Assembly: GCF_021284765.1 (NCBI RefSeq)
Contig: NZ_CP089924.1
Location: 1,010,001 to 1,074,000, forward strand
DNA length: 64,000 nt
DNA from: Lysobacter sp. 5GHs7-4
Lineage (GTDB): Bacteria > Pseudomonadota > Gammaproteobacteria > Xanthomonadales > Xanthomonadaceae
Direction of reading: 5' to 3'
Shown piece by piece: positions 1 through 13,669 of this stretch. Made by a program: the position numbers and the translations under genes. Every line of letters begins with the position of its first letter. Within the stretch, counting starts at the first letter, position 1. The notes under the pieces are model-generated. The model worked only from the letters and a program-made list of their open reading frames with translations. It did not search any database and was not told where the DNA came from.

Positions 1-237
1 GCGGAACTGGCCTTCCACGCGCGGCACCACTTCGTCGCCGCCGAAGTCGAAGTCCTCGCTGAACTCGAACGGTTGGCCGGCGAACACGGTGCTGCCGCGC
101 AGTTCGCTTTGCGCGTCCACTTGCATCGCGCCCAGGCGCAGGGTGAAGCGGTCGTCTTCGATGGCGTGCGCGGGGTTCGCGAACGCGACGCCGATCGCGG
201 CTAGCGCGAGCGTCAGGGGCAGGGTCTTGGGATTCAC
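1..237 (-). CDS. Outer-membrane/secreted protein, N-terminal part (runs off the left edge)
   Basis: Seventy-nine codons are visible on the minus strand from a GTG start at 237; the rest lies outside the window. The first 25 or so residues form a typical Sec signal peptide (MNPKTLPLTLALAAIG..., cleavage probably after AHA). The mature part starts IEDDRFTLRLGAM and alternates polar and hydrophobic residues, with a Phe/Asp-rich stretch (FEFSEDFDFGG) as in beta-barrel outer-membrane proteins. Codon third positions are strongly G/C, as in the host genes. The barrel assignment is inference from a short N-terminus; no specific family is recognised. Confidence 0.7.
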   Translation of the reverse strand, partial: MNPKTLPLTLALAAIGVAFANPAHAIEDDRFTLRLGAMQVDAQSELRGSTVFAGQPFEFSEDFDFGGDEVVPRVEGQFR

Positions 238-393
238 TAGTCGCACTCCGGATCGGGGGAAGGGCATGGCACGCGGAAAGTGCCAGCCGTTCCATCAATG
301 CCGAACGCGCGGTGCAACGACCGTGAAAGCACGCGTTTGAATCGCGCGATTCAACTCGTAGAGGGCTTGAAGAGTGACAGTGATCACAAAAGG

Positions 394-424
394 CGAAGCC
401 CCGGCTGATGAGGCCGGGGCTTCG
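394..424. terminator. GC-rich hairpin, possible bidirectional terminator
   Basis: CGAAGCCCCGGC and GCCGGGGCTTCG form a perfect 12-bp stem with a short loop. It lies in the 309-bp gap (238-546) between two minus-strand genes, downstream of the DUF2061 gene. No clear U-tract follows on either strand, so intrinsic termination is uncertain. Nothing else was identified in this gap. Confidence 0.4.
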
Positions 425-546
425 GGGAGCCCACCGCTGCTTTTGCCATTGACGAGGAGAGAGTGGCGGAGGGCGTTCTTTAAGACTGACCCGGCTCGGG
501 CGCAAAGGTTCCGCGCGATTTCGGCGCGCTGGGTCAACCCGCTCTC

Positions 547-756
547 TCAACCCGCCAGGGCCTGGGTCGCGGCGGCCTCGGCGCGGCGGCGCTCGATGCG
601 TTTCCACACCTTCTCGTGCAGGTGGAAGGCCACGGTGTTGCAGGCCGGCTCGACCAGGGCCAGGGCGCCGCCGACCCAGACGCTGCCCGTCATCAGGTAG
701 CCGACCAGGAAGGCGACGGTGAAATGCACGCAGGCGAAACTGAGGGTCTTGCTCAT
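547..756 (-). CDS. DUF2061 family small membrane protein
   Basis: A 69-aa protein with one or two membrane segments (CVHFTVAFLVGYLMTGSVWVGGALALVEPACN) followed by a cytosolic basic tail with HLHEKVWKRIERRR. The HE-x-VW end after two hydrophobic segments is the hallmark of DUF2061 proteins, whose function is unknown. The gene starts 17 bp from a perfect 7-1-7 Fur palindrome (773-787), so it is probably repressed by Fur-Fe(II) and expressed under iron limitation. It stands alone, divergent from the ATP synthase operon. Confidence 0.75.
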   Translation of the reverse strand: MSKTLSFACVHFTVAFLVGYLMTGSVWVGGALALVEPACNTVAFHLHEKVWKRIERRRAEAAATQALAG

Positions 757-772
757 GAGGGCAATCTCTAAA

Positions 773-787
773 TGAGAATTATTCTCA
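773..787. promoter_or_regulatory. Fur box
   Basis: TGAGAATTATTCTCA is a perfect 7-1-7 inverted repeat of the Fur type, 17 bp upstream of the DUF2061 start codon. It is in an AT-rich stretch of otherwise GC-rich DNA, where the promoter of that gene must lie. The rest of the 757-1010 gap shows no gene I can support. Confidence 0.75.
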
Positions 788-1010
788 ATTGTGCGCGTCT
801 CGCGCCGGAAGTCAAATCGATAGTCGCGCTTGCTTCCATAGCTGCGATCTATCGAAATACGCTGCGCGCTGGCGTCCGCGCATGGACTTGACCTCCCAGG
901 TAATTCAATGACCTACGCCTTATCGGCATAGTGCTGCGCATGGACCGAAGACGCCGCGATACCGTCCTGTACCGGGCTTGCCCGATTCTCCCGGGCGTGA
1001 CGCCCGGCGG

Positions 1011-1039
1011 TTGCCCGGAACGCGGGCGCGTTCTATACT
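1011..1039 (+). promoter_or_regulatory. Sigma-70 type promoter of the ATP synthase operon
   Basis: TTGCCC (1011-1016) and TATACT (1034-1039) are separated by exactly 17 bp, close to the consensus -35 and -10 hexamers. They lie about 50 bp upstream of the probable atpI start, so transcription would begin near 1046. Confidence 0.65.
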
Positions 1040-1090
1040 TTTGCGGCTCTACCGGGCGCTTTGCGCCTACCCCAGACCGACGAGACCCGC

Positions 1091-2642
<1,552 letters not shown>

Positions 2643-2730
2643 TCCGGGCCGGTTCGCGCTTAGCGGCGCGAACCGGGCACACGGGCCGGCCATTCGGCCG
2701 GCTCCAGTACGACTACGTCGAGGACCCGTC

Positions 2731-3201
2731 ATGAATCCCAACATGACTTTCTTCGGCCAGATGCTCTCCTTCGCGATCCTCGTCTGGTTCACGATGAAGT
2801 TCATTTGGCCGCCGCTGAACGCGGCCATCGAAGAACGCCAAAAGAAGATCGCCGAAGGCCTGGCCGCGGCGGAGCGTAGCCAGAAGGACCTCGTCCAGGC
2901 GCAAGAGCGCGCGGATGCGGAACTTCGCGAGGCGCGCACCAAGGCCAATGAGATCATCGATCAGGCGCATCAGCGCGCCAATCAGATCATCGACCAGGCC
3001 AAGACCGATGCCGTCGTCGAAGCCACGCGCCAAAAGGCGCTGGCCGATGCCGAAATCGTCGCCGCCGCCACGCGTGCCCGCGAAGACCTGCGCAAGCAGG
3101 TGTCGACGCTGGCCGTCAGCGGTGCCGAGAAGCTGCTCAAGCGCGAGATCGACGCCAACGCCCACAAGGCGCTGCTCGACGATCTGGCCGCGCAGCTCTA
3201 A
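2731..3201 (+). CDS. atpF: F1Fo ATP synthase subunit b
   Basis: A 156-aa peripheral-stalk subunit: one N-terminal membrane helix ([22 protein letters not shown]) and then a long charged amphipathic helix that dimerises as a coiled coil. Length and plan match E. coli AtpF (156 aa). It links subunit a to the delta subunit encoded next. Confidence 0.98.
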   Translation: MNPNMTFFGQMLSFAILVWFTMKFIWPPLNAAIEERQKKIAEGLAAAERSQKDLVQAQERADAELREARTKANEIIDQAHQRANQIIDQAKTDAVVEATRQKALADAEIVAAATRAREDLRKQVSTLAVSGAEKLLKREIDANAHKALLDDLAAQL

Positions 3202-3241
3202 CGGCGCTACGCGAACGCACTGATCGGATAGCCATAAGCTG

Positions 3242-3769
3242 ATGAGCCAGAACCTCACACTCGCCCGCCCGTACGCCCGCGCCGCGTTTGCGCTGTCGCG
3301 CGACGGTGGCCGCTCCGCCGCCTGGTCGCAGGGCCTGGCCCTGGCCGCGCGCATCGCCGCCGACCCGCAGGTGCACGAACTGCTCGCGCACCCGCGCCTG
3401 TCGTCGGCCGACGCCGTCGGCCTGATCGCGGTCGACGGCGCCGACGAAGCCTACCTGCGCTTCCTCGGCCTGCTCGCGGACAACCGCCGGCTGCCGTTGC
3501 TGCCGGAGATCGCGGGCCTGTTCGAGGAACTGCGCGCGGAAGCCGAACGCATCGTCAAGGCGCGCGTCACCGCCGCCAGCGAGATGCCGGCCGCCGAGCT
3601 CGAGTCGATCAAGGCCGCGCTGAAGAAGCGCTTCGGCCGCGAAGTCGAACTCGAGACCGCGGTCGACCCCTCGCTGATCGGCGGCGCAGTGATCGACGCG
3701 GGCGACGTAGTCATCGATGGCTCGCTCAAGGGCAAGCTCGCGCGCCTGCAGACCGCTCTCGCGGGCTGA
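3242..3769 (+). CDS. atpH: F1Fo ATP synthase subunit delta
   Basis: A 175-aa soluble stalk subunit joining the top of F1 to the b dimer. It starts MSQNLTLARPYARAAFALS, the conserved N-terminal helix that binds the alpha N-terminus. The C-terminal part has the family pattern (EVELETAVDPSLIGGAVIDAGD then DGSLKGKLARL). Confidence 0.97.
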   Translation: MSQNLTLARPYARAAFALSRDGGRSAAWSQGLALAARIAADPQVHELLAHPRLSSADAVGLIAVDGADEAYLRFLGLLADNRRLPLLPEIAGLFEELRAEAERIVKARVTAASEMPAAELESIKAALKKRFGREVELETAVDPSLIGGAVIDAGDVVIDGSLKGKLARLQTALAG

Positions 3770-3832
3770 TCGGCGACCAGAACGAACTTAAATGCAAATC
3801 CGGCGGTATCGCCGGGCACAAGGGAACCACCC

Positions 3833-5383
<1,551 letters not shown>

Positions 5384-5487
5384 GCCGGCGACCGGGCGCT
5401 GAGGCCGGGGTCGCCGATGGCGATTCCGGTCCGGCGGTTCGGAACACCCTTTCCTGATTCCACGAAGCGAACAAAGCGAGCGAAGAG

Positions 5488-6351
5488 ATGGCAGGCGGAC
5501 GCGAAATCAAGACGAAGATCAAGAGCGTGCAGAACACCCGCAAGGTGACGCGCGCGCTCGAGATGGTCTCGGCCTCCAAGATCCGCAAGGCGCAGGAGCG
5601 CATGAAGACGTCGCGCCCGTATGCGCGCGTGATGAAGCAGGTGATCGGTCACCTGGCCCAGGCCAATTCCGATTACCAGCATCCGTACATGATCGAGCGC
5701 AAGGACACCAAGCGCGTCGGTTACGTCATCGTCTCCTCCGACCGCGGCTTGGCCGGCGGCCTCAACAACAACCTGTTCCGCAAGCTGCTGGGCGAGATCC
5801 GCAAGTGGCAGGAGCAGGGCGTCGAAGTGGACGTGGTCACCATCGGCCAGAAGGCCTCGGTGTTCTTCCGCCGCATCAAGGTCAACATGCTGGCGTCGGT
5901 CACCCATCTGGGCGACCAGCCGCACCTGGAGCAGTTGGTCGGCGTGATCAAGGTCATGCTGGACGCGTACAGCGCCGGCAAGATCGATCGCGTGTTCCTG
6001 AGCTACAACGACTTCGTCAACACCATGACGCAGCGCGCGGCGTTCGATCAGCTGCTGCCGCTGCCGGCGCCGGAAACGCAGGTTGCCCACCACGACTGGG
6101 ACTACATCTACGAACCCGATGCGCAGACCGTGCTGGAGCACGTGCTGACGCGCTACATCGAGTCGCTGGTGTACCAGGCCGTGCTGGAGAACGTCGCTTC
6201 CGAGCATGCCGCGCGCATGGTCGCGATGAAGGCGGCCAGCGACAACGCCGGCAAGCTGATCGACACCCTGAAGCTGGTCTACAACAAGGCCCGTCAGGCG
6301 GCGATCACGCAGGAAATCTCCGAAATCGTCGGCGGCGCCGCGGCGGTCTAA
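5488..6351 (+). CDS. atpG: F1Fo ATP synthase subunit gamma
   Basis: A 287-aa central rotor subunit. It starts with the conserved helix [31 protein letters not shown] and ends with the paired helix [21 protein letters not shown]...[19 protein letters not shown], the two strands of the rotor coiled coil. [13 protein letters not shown] is the family signature in between. Confidence 0.99.
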   Translation: MAGGREIKTKIKSVQNTRKVTRALEMVSASKIRKAQERMKTSRPYARVMKQVIGHLAQANSDYQHPYMIERKDTKRVGYVIVSSDRGLAGGLNNNLFRKLLGEIRKWQEQGVEVDVVTIGQKASVFFRRIKVNMLASVTHLGDQPHLEQLVGVIKVMLDAYSAGKIDRVFLSYNDFVNTMTQRAAFDQLLPLPAPETQVAHHDWDYIYEPDAQTVLEHVLTRYIESLVYQAVLENVASEHAARMVAMKAASDNAGKLIDTLKLVYNKARQAAITQEISEIVGGAAAV

Positions 6352-6394
6352 ACCATACGAGCGGACGCCTGTCGCGGCCGCCAAGCAGCATTAA

Positions 6395-7816
<1,422 letters not shown>

Positions 7817-7935
7817 GCCACGGTTCCCTCTGGCTTTCGTGGCGCTTGCGGGTGCCTGGGAGTGAGAGGGGAAGGGCGCTTCGCGGCGGTTGATGCGGTA
7901 TCGAAGCGCTTGTAGTCCGTTTGCCCTCACCCCTG

Positions 7936-7960
7936 CCCTCTCCCGCGATGCGGGAGAGGG
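7936..7960 (+). repeat. Hairpin repeat inserted between atpD and atpC
   Basis: CCCTCTCCCG and CGGGAGAGGG form a perfect 10-bp stem with a 5-base loop. It is the core of a CCCTCACCC...GAGGG repeat. The atpD-atpC gap here is 170 bp, wider than is usual for this gene pair. The hairpin ends 26 bp before the atpC start codon, so it could affect mRNA processing or epsilon translation. Confidence 0.6.
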
Positions 7961-7986
7961 GGACAATGAATAGAGGCGTTTTCCTA

Positions 7987-8412
7987 ATGGCATCCACCTT
8001 CCGTTGCGACATCGTCAGTGCCGAGGAAGAGATCTTCCACGGCGAGGCGACGCTGCTGGTCGCCACCGGCGAAATCGGCGAGCTCGGTATCGCGCCGCGC
8101 CACGCCCCGCTGATCACGCGCCTCAAGCCCGGCAAGGTCGTCGTGACCCTGCCTAACGGCGAGCAGCTGGACTTCGCCGTGTCCGGCGGCATCCTGGAAG
8201 TGCAGCCGCAGGTCGTGACCGTGCTGGCCGACACCGCGATCCGCGCCCAGGACATCGACGAAGCCGCCGTGCGCGCGGCCAAGGAAGAGGCCGAGCGTGC
8301 GCTGGCCAACCGCGGCCCGCAGATGGACGTGGCCGAGGCCCAGGCCAAGCTGGCCGAGGCGATGGCGCAGCTGCAGGCGCTGGAGCGTCTGCGCAAGAAC
8401 ATGAAGCACTGA
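7987..8412 (+). CDS. atpC: F1Fo ATP synthase subunit epsilon
   Basis: A 141-aa rotor subunit with an N-terminal beta sandwich ([21 protein letters not shown]..., [13 protein letters not shown]) and a C-terminal helical hairpin ([14 protein letters not shown]...[11 protein letters not shown]) that can inhibit ATP hydrolysis. I chose ATG 7987 because family N-termini align there; an in-frame start at 7921 would run through the hairpin repeat. Last gene of the operon, followed by a terminator. Confidence 0.97.
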   Translation: MASTFRCDIVSAEEEIFHGEATLLVATGEIGELGIAPRHAPLITRLKPGKVVVTLPNGEQLDFAVSGGILEVQPQVVTVLADTAIRAQDIDEAAVRAAKEEAERALANRGPQMDVAEAQAKLAEAMAQLQALERLRKNMKH

Positions 8413-8437
8413 TCGCGGGCTGCAACGCCGCGAGTCG

Positions 8438-8465
8438 AAAACGCCGGCCCAGTGCCGGCGTTTTT
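8438..8465 (+). terminator. Rho-independent terminator of the atp operon
   Basis: ACGCCGGC and GCCGGCGT pair around a short CCAGT loop and are followed by TTTTTG, 25 bp after the atpC stop. An A-run upstream mirrors the T-run, so it could work on both strands. Confidence 0.85.
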
Positions 8466-8499
8466 GTTTTGGGCTATCGGCGCAGCGCCGCCGCAACTC

Positions 8500-8588
8500 T
8501 AGGAGCGGCGTAAGCCGCGACCCCGAATTGCGCATGCGGCGCATCCGTCGTTATCGAACTGGCGCGGTCGCGGTTCACGTCGCTCCTA
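8500..8588. repeat. REPIN copy A (two inverted REPs)
   Basis: TAGGAGCGGCGTAAGCCGCG at the left end is matched in inverse orientation by GGTTCACGTCGCTCCTA at the right end, about 90 bp in all. The middle holds GCGCATGCGGCGC. This is the two-REP arrangement (REPIN) mobilised by RAYT transposases; no RAYT gene is in the window. A single related REP is at 62534. Confidence 0.75.
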
Positions 8589-8616
8589 CAGAAGGCTCGA
8601 ACGCTCGCCGCGATGC

Positions 8617-8718
8617 CTTGGGGTAGGAGCGGCGTAAGCCGCGACCGTGAGTCGCACATGCGGCGCAATCGTCGTTGTCGAGTTGGCGCGGTCGTGGCTT
8701 GCACCGCTCCTACCCCAA
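8617..8718. repeat. REPIN copy B, tandem with copy A
   Basis: GGGGTAGGAGCGGCGTAAGC at the left and TTGCACCGCTCCTACCCC at the right form the outer inverted arms. The interior repeats that of copy A with scattered changes (GCACATGCGGCGC; GTCGTTGTCGAGTTGGCGCG). Together with copy A it fills the 8413-8735 gap, which holds no gene. Confidence 0.75.
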
Positions 8719-8735
8719 AGCGGGCGGCGCCCGAC

Positions 8736-9119
8736 TCAGCGCCGATAGATCCAATAGCGCGACAGCAGGAAGCCGATCGCGCCCAACATCAGTTCCACCG
8801 CGGGCTTGGCCAGCCAGGTCCAGCGCAGGCCGACCGCGTCGTCGATCGCACCCATGGCCCAGGTGCTGACCAGCGTGGTCGCCAGCCACATGCCCAGGAA
8901 ACGCCCGAACTGGCGGCGACCGACGCGGGTATCGTCGCCGGCGAAGGTGATGCGGCCGTTGAGCCAGAAACCCAGCAGCGCGCCGCTGACGCGCCCGGCG
9001 ATATTGGCCGGTTCCACCGCCATGCCGGCGTGGCTGAGTGCGACCATCACGCCCCAATCCAGCAGCCACTGGATCAGGCCGATGATCAGATAGTGGCGGC
9101 CTTGCCGGCCCAGGCTCAT
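8736..9119 (-). CDS. GtrA-like family membrane protein
   Basis: A 127-aa protein with four membrane segments and little else. The first segment (YLIIGLIQWLLDWGVMVALSHAG), the NIAGRVSGALLGFWLNGRITF block and the last segment ending FLLSRYWIYRR match the GtrA/DPMS-like family plan. Such proteins are thought to help move lipid-linked sugars across the inner membrane. It is monocistronic and divergent from glmU. Confidence 0.8.
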   Translation of the reverse strand: MSLGRQGRHYLIIGLIQWLLDWGVMVALSHAGMAVEPANIAGRVSGALLGFWLNGRITFAGDDTRVGRRQFGRFLGMWLATTLVSTWAMGAIDDAVGLRWTWLAKPAVELMLGAIGFLLSRYWIYRR

Positions 9120-9264
9120 CCGGCACGCCCGCGCGCGGCACCACGCTGCAGCGCAAGCCGGCGGTGGGATGGGGAGGCGGGGGGATTCGGCACCGCCGCA
9201 TCCTAGCAGGGGCCGGCGCGGCTAGAATCACCGTTCACTGAACGCGTAGCGCCCCGGAGTCCGC

Positions 9265-10638
9265 ATGGCCGCACCCCTGCATGTCGTCATCCTCGCCGCC
9301 GGCGAGGGCAAGCGCATGAAGTCCGACACCGCCAAGGTGCTGCAGAAGATCGGCGGACGGCCGATGCTGGGGCACGTGATCGCGACCGCGCGCGCGCTGG
9401 ACTCGGCCGGCATCCATGTGGTCTACGGGCACGACGGCGAGCAGGTGCGCGCCGCCTTCGCCGACCAGACCGATCTGCACTGGGCCGAACAGGCGCAGCG
9501 CCTGGGTACCGGCCACGCGGTGCAGCAGGCGATGCCGGACGTGCCGCAGGATGCGCGCGTGCTGGTGCTGTACGGCGATGTGCCGCTGACCACGCCGGCG
9601 ACGCTGCAACGCCTGCTGGACGCGCCGGGCCGTCTCGCCGTGCTGGTGGCCGACCTGGTCGATCCCACCGGCTACGGGCGCATCGTGCGCGACGCCGAGG
9701 GCCGCGTCGGCCAGATCGTCGAGCACAAGGACGCCGACGATGCCCAGCGCGAGATCCGCACCGTCAACACCGGCATCCTGGTCGCCGACGGCGAACCGCT
9801 GCGGCGCTGGCTGCAGAACCTGGGCAACGACAACGTCCAGGGCGAGTACTACCTCACCGACGTGTTCGCCGCCGCCGCCGCGGAATTCAGTGCCGCCGAG
9901 ATGGTGCACGTGACCGATCCGCTCGAGGTCGAAGGCGTCAACGATCCCTGGCAGCTGGCGCAGATGGAGCGCGCGTTCCAGCGCCGCGCCGCGCGCGCGC
10001 TGTGCGAACAGGGCGCGCGTCTGGCCGATCCCGCGCGCTACGACCAGCGCGGCGAGGTCGTGGTGGGCCGCGATGTCGAGATCGACGCCGACGTGATCCT
10101 GGAGGGCCGCGTCGAACTCGCCGACGGCGTGCGCATCGGACCGTTCTGCCGGCTCAAGGACGTCAAGCTGGGGCCGGGCACCGAAGTGCGCGCGCATTGC
10201 GATCTCGACGGCGTGGTGGTCGAAGGCGCGGCTCACATCGGGCCGTACGCGCGCCTGCGCCCGGGCACCGTGCTCGCCGACGGTGTGCACATCGGCAACT
10301 TCGTCGAGACCAAGAACGCGCGTCTGGGCGTGAGCAGCAAGGCCAATCACCTGGCCTACCTGGGCGACGCGGCCATCGGCAGCGGCGTCAACGTCGGCGC
10401 CGGCACCATCACCTGCAACTACGACGGCGTCAACAAGTCCACCACCACCATCGAGGACGGCGCCTTCATCGGCTCCAATTCCTCGCTGGTGGCGCCGGTG
10501 ACCATCGGCGCGGGCGCGACCATCGGTGCCGGTTCGGTGATCGGCAAGAACGCACCGGAAGGCAAGCTCACCGTGGCGCGCGCGCGGCAGGTGACGGTGG
10601 ACGGCTGGCAGCGTCCGGTGAAGAAGCCCAAGGCTTGA
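9265..10638 (+). CDS. glmU: Bifunctional GlmU: glucosamine-1-P acetyltransferase and UDP-GlcNAc pyrophosphorylase
   Basis: A 457-aa enzyme that acetylates glucosamine-1-phosphate and then makes UDP-GlcNAc, the precursor of peptidoglycan and lipopolysaccharide. The N-terminal uridylyltransferase has [17 protein letters not shown] and [10 protein letters not shown]. The C-terminal half is a left-handed beta-helix of hexapeptide repeats with the acetyltransferase segment GNFVETKNA...NHLAYLGDA...[11 protein letters not shown]. Length matches E. coli GlmU (456 aa). glmS, which acts earlier in the pathway, lies 10 kb downstream. Confidence 0.98.
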   Translation: MAAPLHVVILAAGEGKRMKSDTAKVLQKIGGRPMLGHVIATARALDSAGIHVVYGHDGEQVRAAFADQTDLHWAEQAQRLGTGHAVQQAMPDVPQDARVLVLYGDVPLTTPATLQRLLDAPGRLAVLVADLVDPTGYGRIVRDAEGRVGQIVEHKDADDAQREIRTVNTGILVADGEPLRRWLQNLGNDNVQGEYYLTDVFAAAAAEFSAAEMVHVTDPLEVEGVNDPWQLAQMERAFQRRAARALCEQGARLADPARYDQRGEVVVGRDVEIDADVILEGRVELADGVRIGPFCRLKDVKLGPGTEVRAHCDLDGVVVEGAAHIGPYARLRPGTVLADGVHIGNFVETKNARLGVSSKANHLAYLGDAAIGSGVNVGAGTITCNYDGVNKSTTTIEDGAFIGSNSSLVAPVTIGAGATIGAGSVIGKNAPEGKLTVARARQVTVDGWQRPVKKPKA

Positions 10639-10692
10639 GTGCGGGCGGCGAGTCGCGGCCGTCCTTCGAAACTACCGGCGCCCTGAAGATCC

Positions 10693-10800
10693 GTTCCCCC
10701 CTTTGAAAAAGGGGGGCTAGGGGGGATTTGCTGTTGCTGTTGATCTAAGCCAGAGCCAAAGCAAATCCCCCCCTAACCCTCCTTTTTCAAAGGGGGGAAC
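10693..10800. repeat. Long inverted repeat, possible MITE or bidirectional terminator
   Basis: Two nearly identical 40-bp arms (10693-10732 and 10760-10800) face each other across about 27 bp. Each arm contains CCCCCCTTTGAAAAAGGGG followed by a G-run and ATTTGCT. They lie between the convergent ends of glmU and the kinase gene. A diverged single arm occurs at 62622-62663, so this is a dispersed family and not only a local terminator. Confidence 0.75.
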
Positions 10801-10856
10801 TGAAAGCAACGAAGGGTAGCGAGAGGCGGGAGGAGCGCTGCCGACAGCGGCCTATC

Positions 10857-12176
10857 TCAATCTGGAATCACCATCGACACGCACAAGCCGCCGCCTTCGC
10901 GGTTGAGCAGGGCGATGCGGCCGCCGTGGGCCTCGGCGATCTCGCGCGCCAGCGCCAGGCCCAGACCGGTGCCGTTGCGCTTGGTCGAGTAGAACGGCAG
11001 CAGCGCGTTGGCCAGCACCGCTTCGTTCATGCCGGTGCCGCGGTCGAGCACGTCGATGCGCCAGGCGTCGGGCGTGCGTCGCAGCACCAGGCGCACGTCC
11101 TCGGGCTTGGAACCGGATTCGTGCGCGTTCTTGAGCAGATTAAGCAGACTTTGTTCCATCTGCGCGGCATCGAAGTGGGCGATGCCGTCGTGCCCGCGTG
11201 CGCGGCCGTCGTAGACGAAGTCGACCTGGCTGCGCAGCTGCGCCAGGAAGCGCGACCACTCCACCGCCTCCAGGCGCGGCGCCGGCAGCTTGGCGAAACG
11301 CGCGTAGTCGCGGATGAAACCTTCCAGATGCCGCGCGCGCTCCTCGATCGTGGTCAGCGCGGTAGGCAGCTTGTCGTACTGGCCGCGCCGCACCAGCTCG
11401 GCACCGGAATGGGCGAGCGAGGCGATCGGCGCCAGCGAATTGTTGAGTTCGTGGCTGATGACCCGGATCACTTTCTTCCAGGTCTGCACTTCCTGCCGGC
11501 GCAGCTCGGCGGTGAGCTGGCGCAGCAGCACCAGTTCGTGGTGGCGGCCGTTGAGGCGGAACATGCGCCGCGCGAGGTGGTAGATGTCCTCGTTGTCCTC
11601 GTCGCCGACGGTGAACATGCCGTCGCCGCCGCGTTCGAAGGCCTCGCGCACAGGTTCGGGCGCGCGCAGGAGCAAGTCTTCGAAAGATTGGCCTTCGAGC
11701 CGGCGCCCTTCGCCCAGCATCTTGCGCGCGGCCAGATTGGCGTGAACGATGCGCCGGCTAGGATCGACCAGCATCATCGCCACCGGCGTGTTCTGCACCA
11801 TGGTGTCCAGCAGCAGCTCGCGCTGCACCAGCGTCAGCCGCTGGTCGCGCAAGGCTTCGCCCAGGCGGTTATGGCTGTCGACCAGCTCGCCCAGTTCGCC
11901 GCCGCCGGCCCAGGACAGGCCGAAGCTGTAGTCGCCGTCGCGGTAGCTGGCGACGCTGCCGGCCAGCGCGCGGAACAGCGAGTTCATCGGCGCGAACGCG
12001 CGCCGCACGTGATACACAAGCAGCGGCAGCAGCAAGGCGACCGACAGCGCCGGCGCCATCCAGTCTCGCGGCAGCAGGGTGTCCAGCCAGCTCGTCAGCA
12101 CGCTGGCCACGATCAGATAGGCCAGCGCGAGCGCGCTGAACTTCAGGCTCAGGGGCAGACGGCGCAACCAGCGCAT
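10857..12176 (-). CDS. Sensor histidine kinase (NtrY/NtrB type)
   Basis: A 439-aa inner-membrane kinase. Two N-terminal membrane helices (FSALALAYLIVASVLTSWL and APALSVALLLPLLVYHV) are followed by a HAMP-like linker, a PAS domain (TPVAMMLVDPSRRIVHANLAAR), the phosphoacceptor box VISHELNNSLAPI, and the ATP-binding N box (LLNLLKNAHES) and G box (GTGLGLALAREI). The HELNNSLAPI form is typical of NtrY-like kinases paired with sigma-54 activators. It starts 10 bp after the stop of the regulator gene and is presumably its partner; the signal is unknown. Confidence 0.92.
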   Translation of the reverse strand: MRWLRRLPLSLKFSALALAYLIVASVLTSWLDTLLPRDWMAPALSVALLLPLLVYHVRRAFAPMNSLFRALAGSVASYRDGDYSFGLSWAGGGELGELVDSHNRLGEALRDQRLTLVQRELLLDTMVQNTPVAMMLVDPSRRIVHANLAARKMLGEGRRLEGQSFEDLLLRAPEPVREAFERGGDGMFTVGDEDNEDIYHLARRMFRLNGRHHELVLLRQLTAELRRQEVQTWKKVIRVISHELNNSLAPIASLAHSGAELVRRGQYDKLPTALTTIEERARHLEGFIRDYARFAKLPAPRLEAVEWSRFLAQLRSQVDFVYDGRARGHDGIAHFDAAQMEQSLLNLLKNAHESGSKPEDVRLVLRRTPDAWRIDVLDRGTGMNEAVLANALLPFYSTKRNGTGLGLALAREIAEAHGGRIALLNREGGGLCVSMVIPD

Positions 12177-12186
12177 CGCGATCTCC

Positions 12187-13545
<1,359 letters not shown>

Positions 13546-13669
13546 AAGGCTCCGGAGCGTTGAGGGTGCGGCGGCGTGCGCGACGCCGCTGCGGGTCCGG
13601 CGCAAGTATAGCCAGCGCCGCCGCGCGACAGCGGCGCGCGTACGCCGTTGTCGCAGGGCGGCGCTGCGG

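Noticed and set aside
374..700. Plus-strand 108-aa ORF
   Set aside because: It overlaps the DUF2061 gene on the other strand and has no domain; its composition is that of an antisense shadow.
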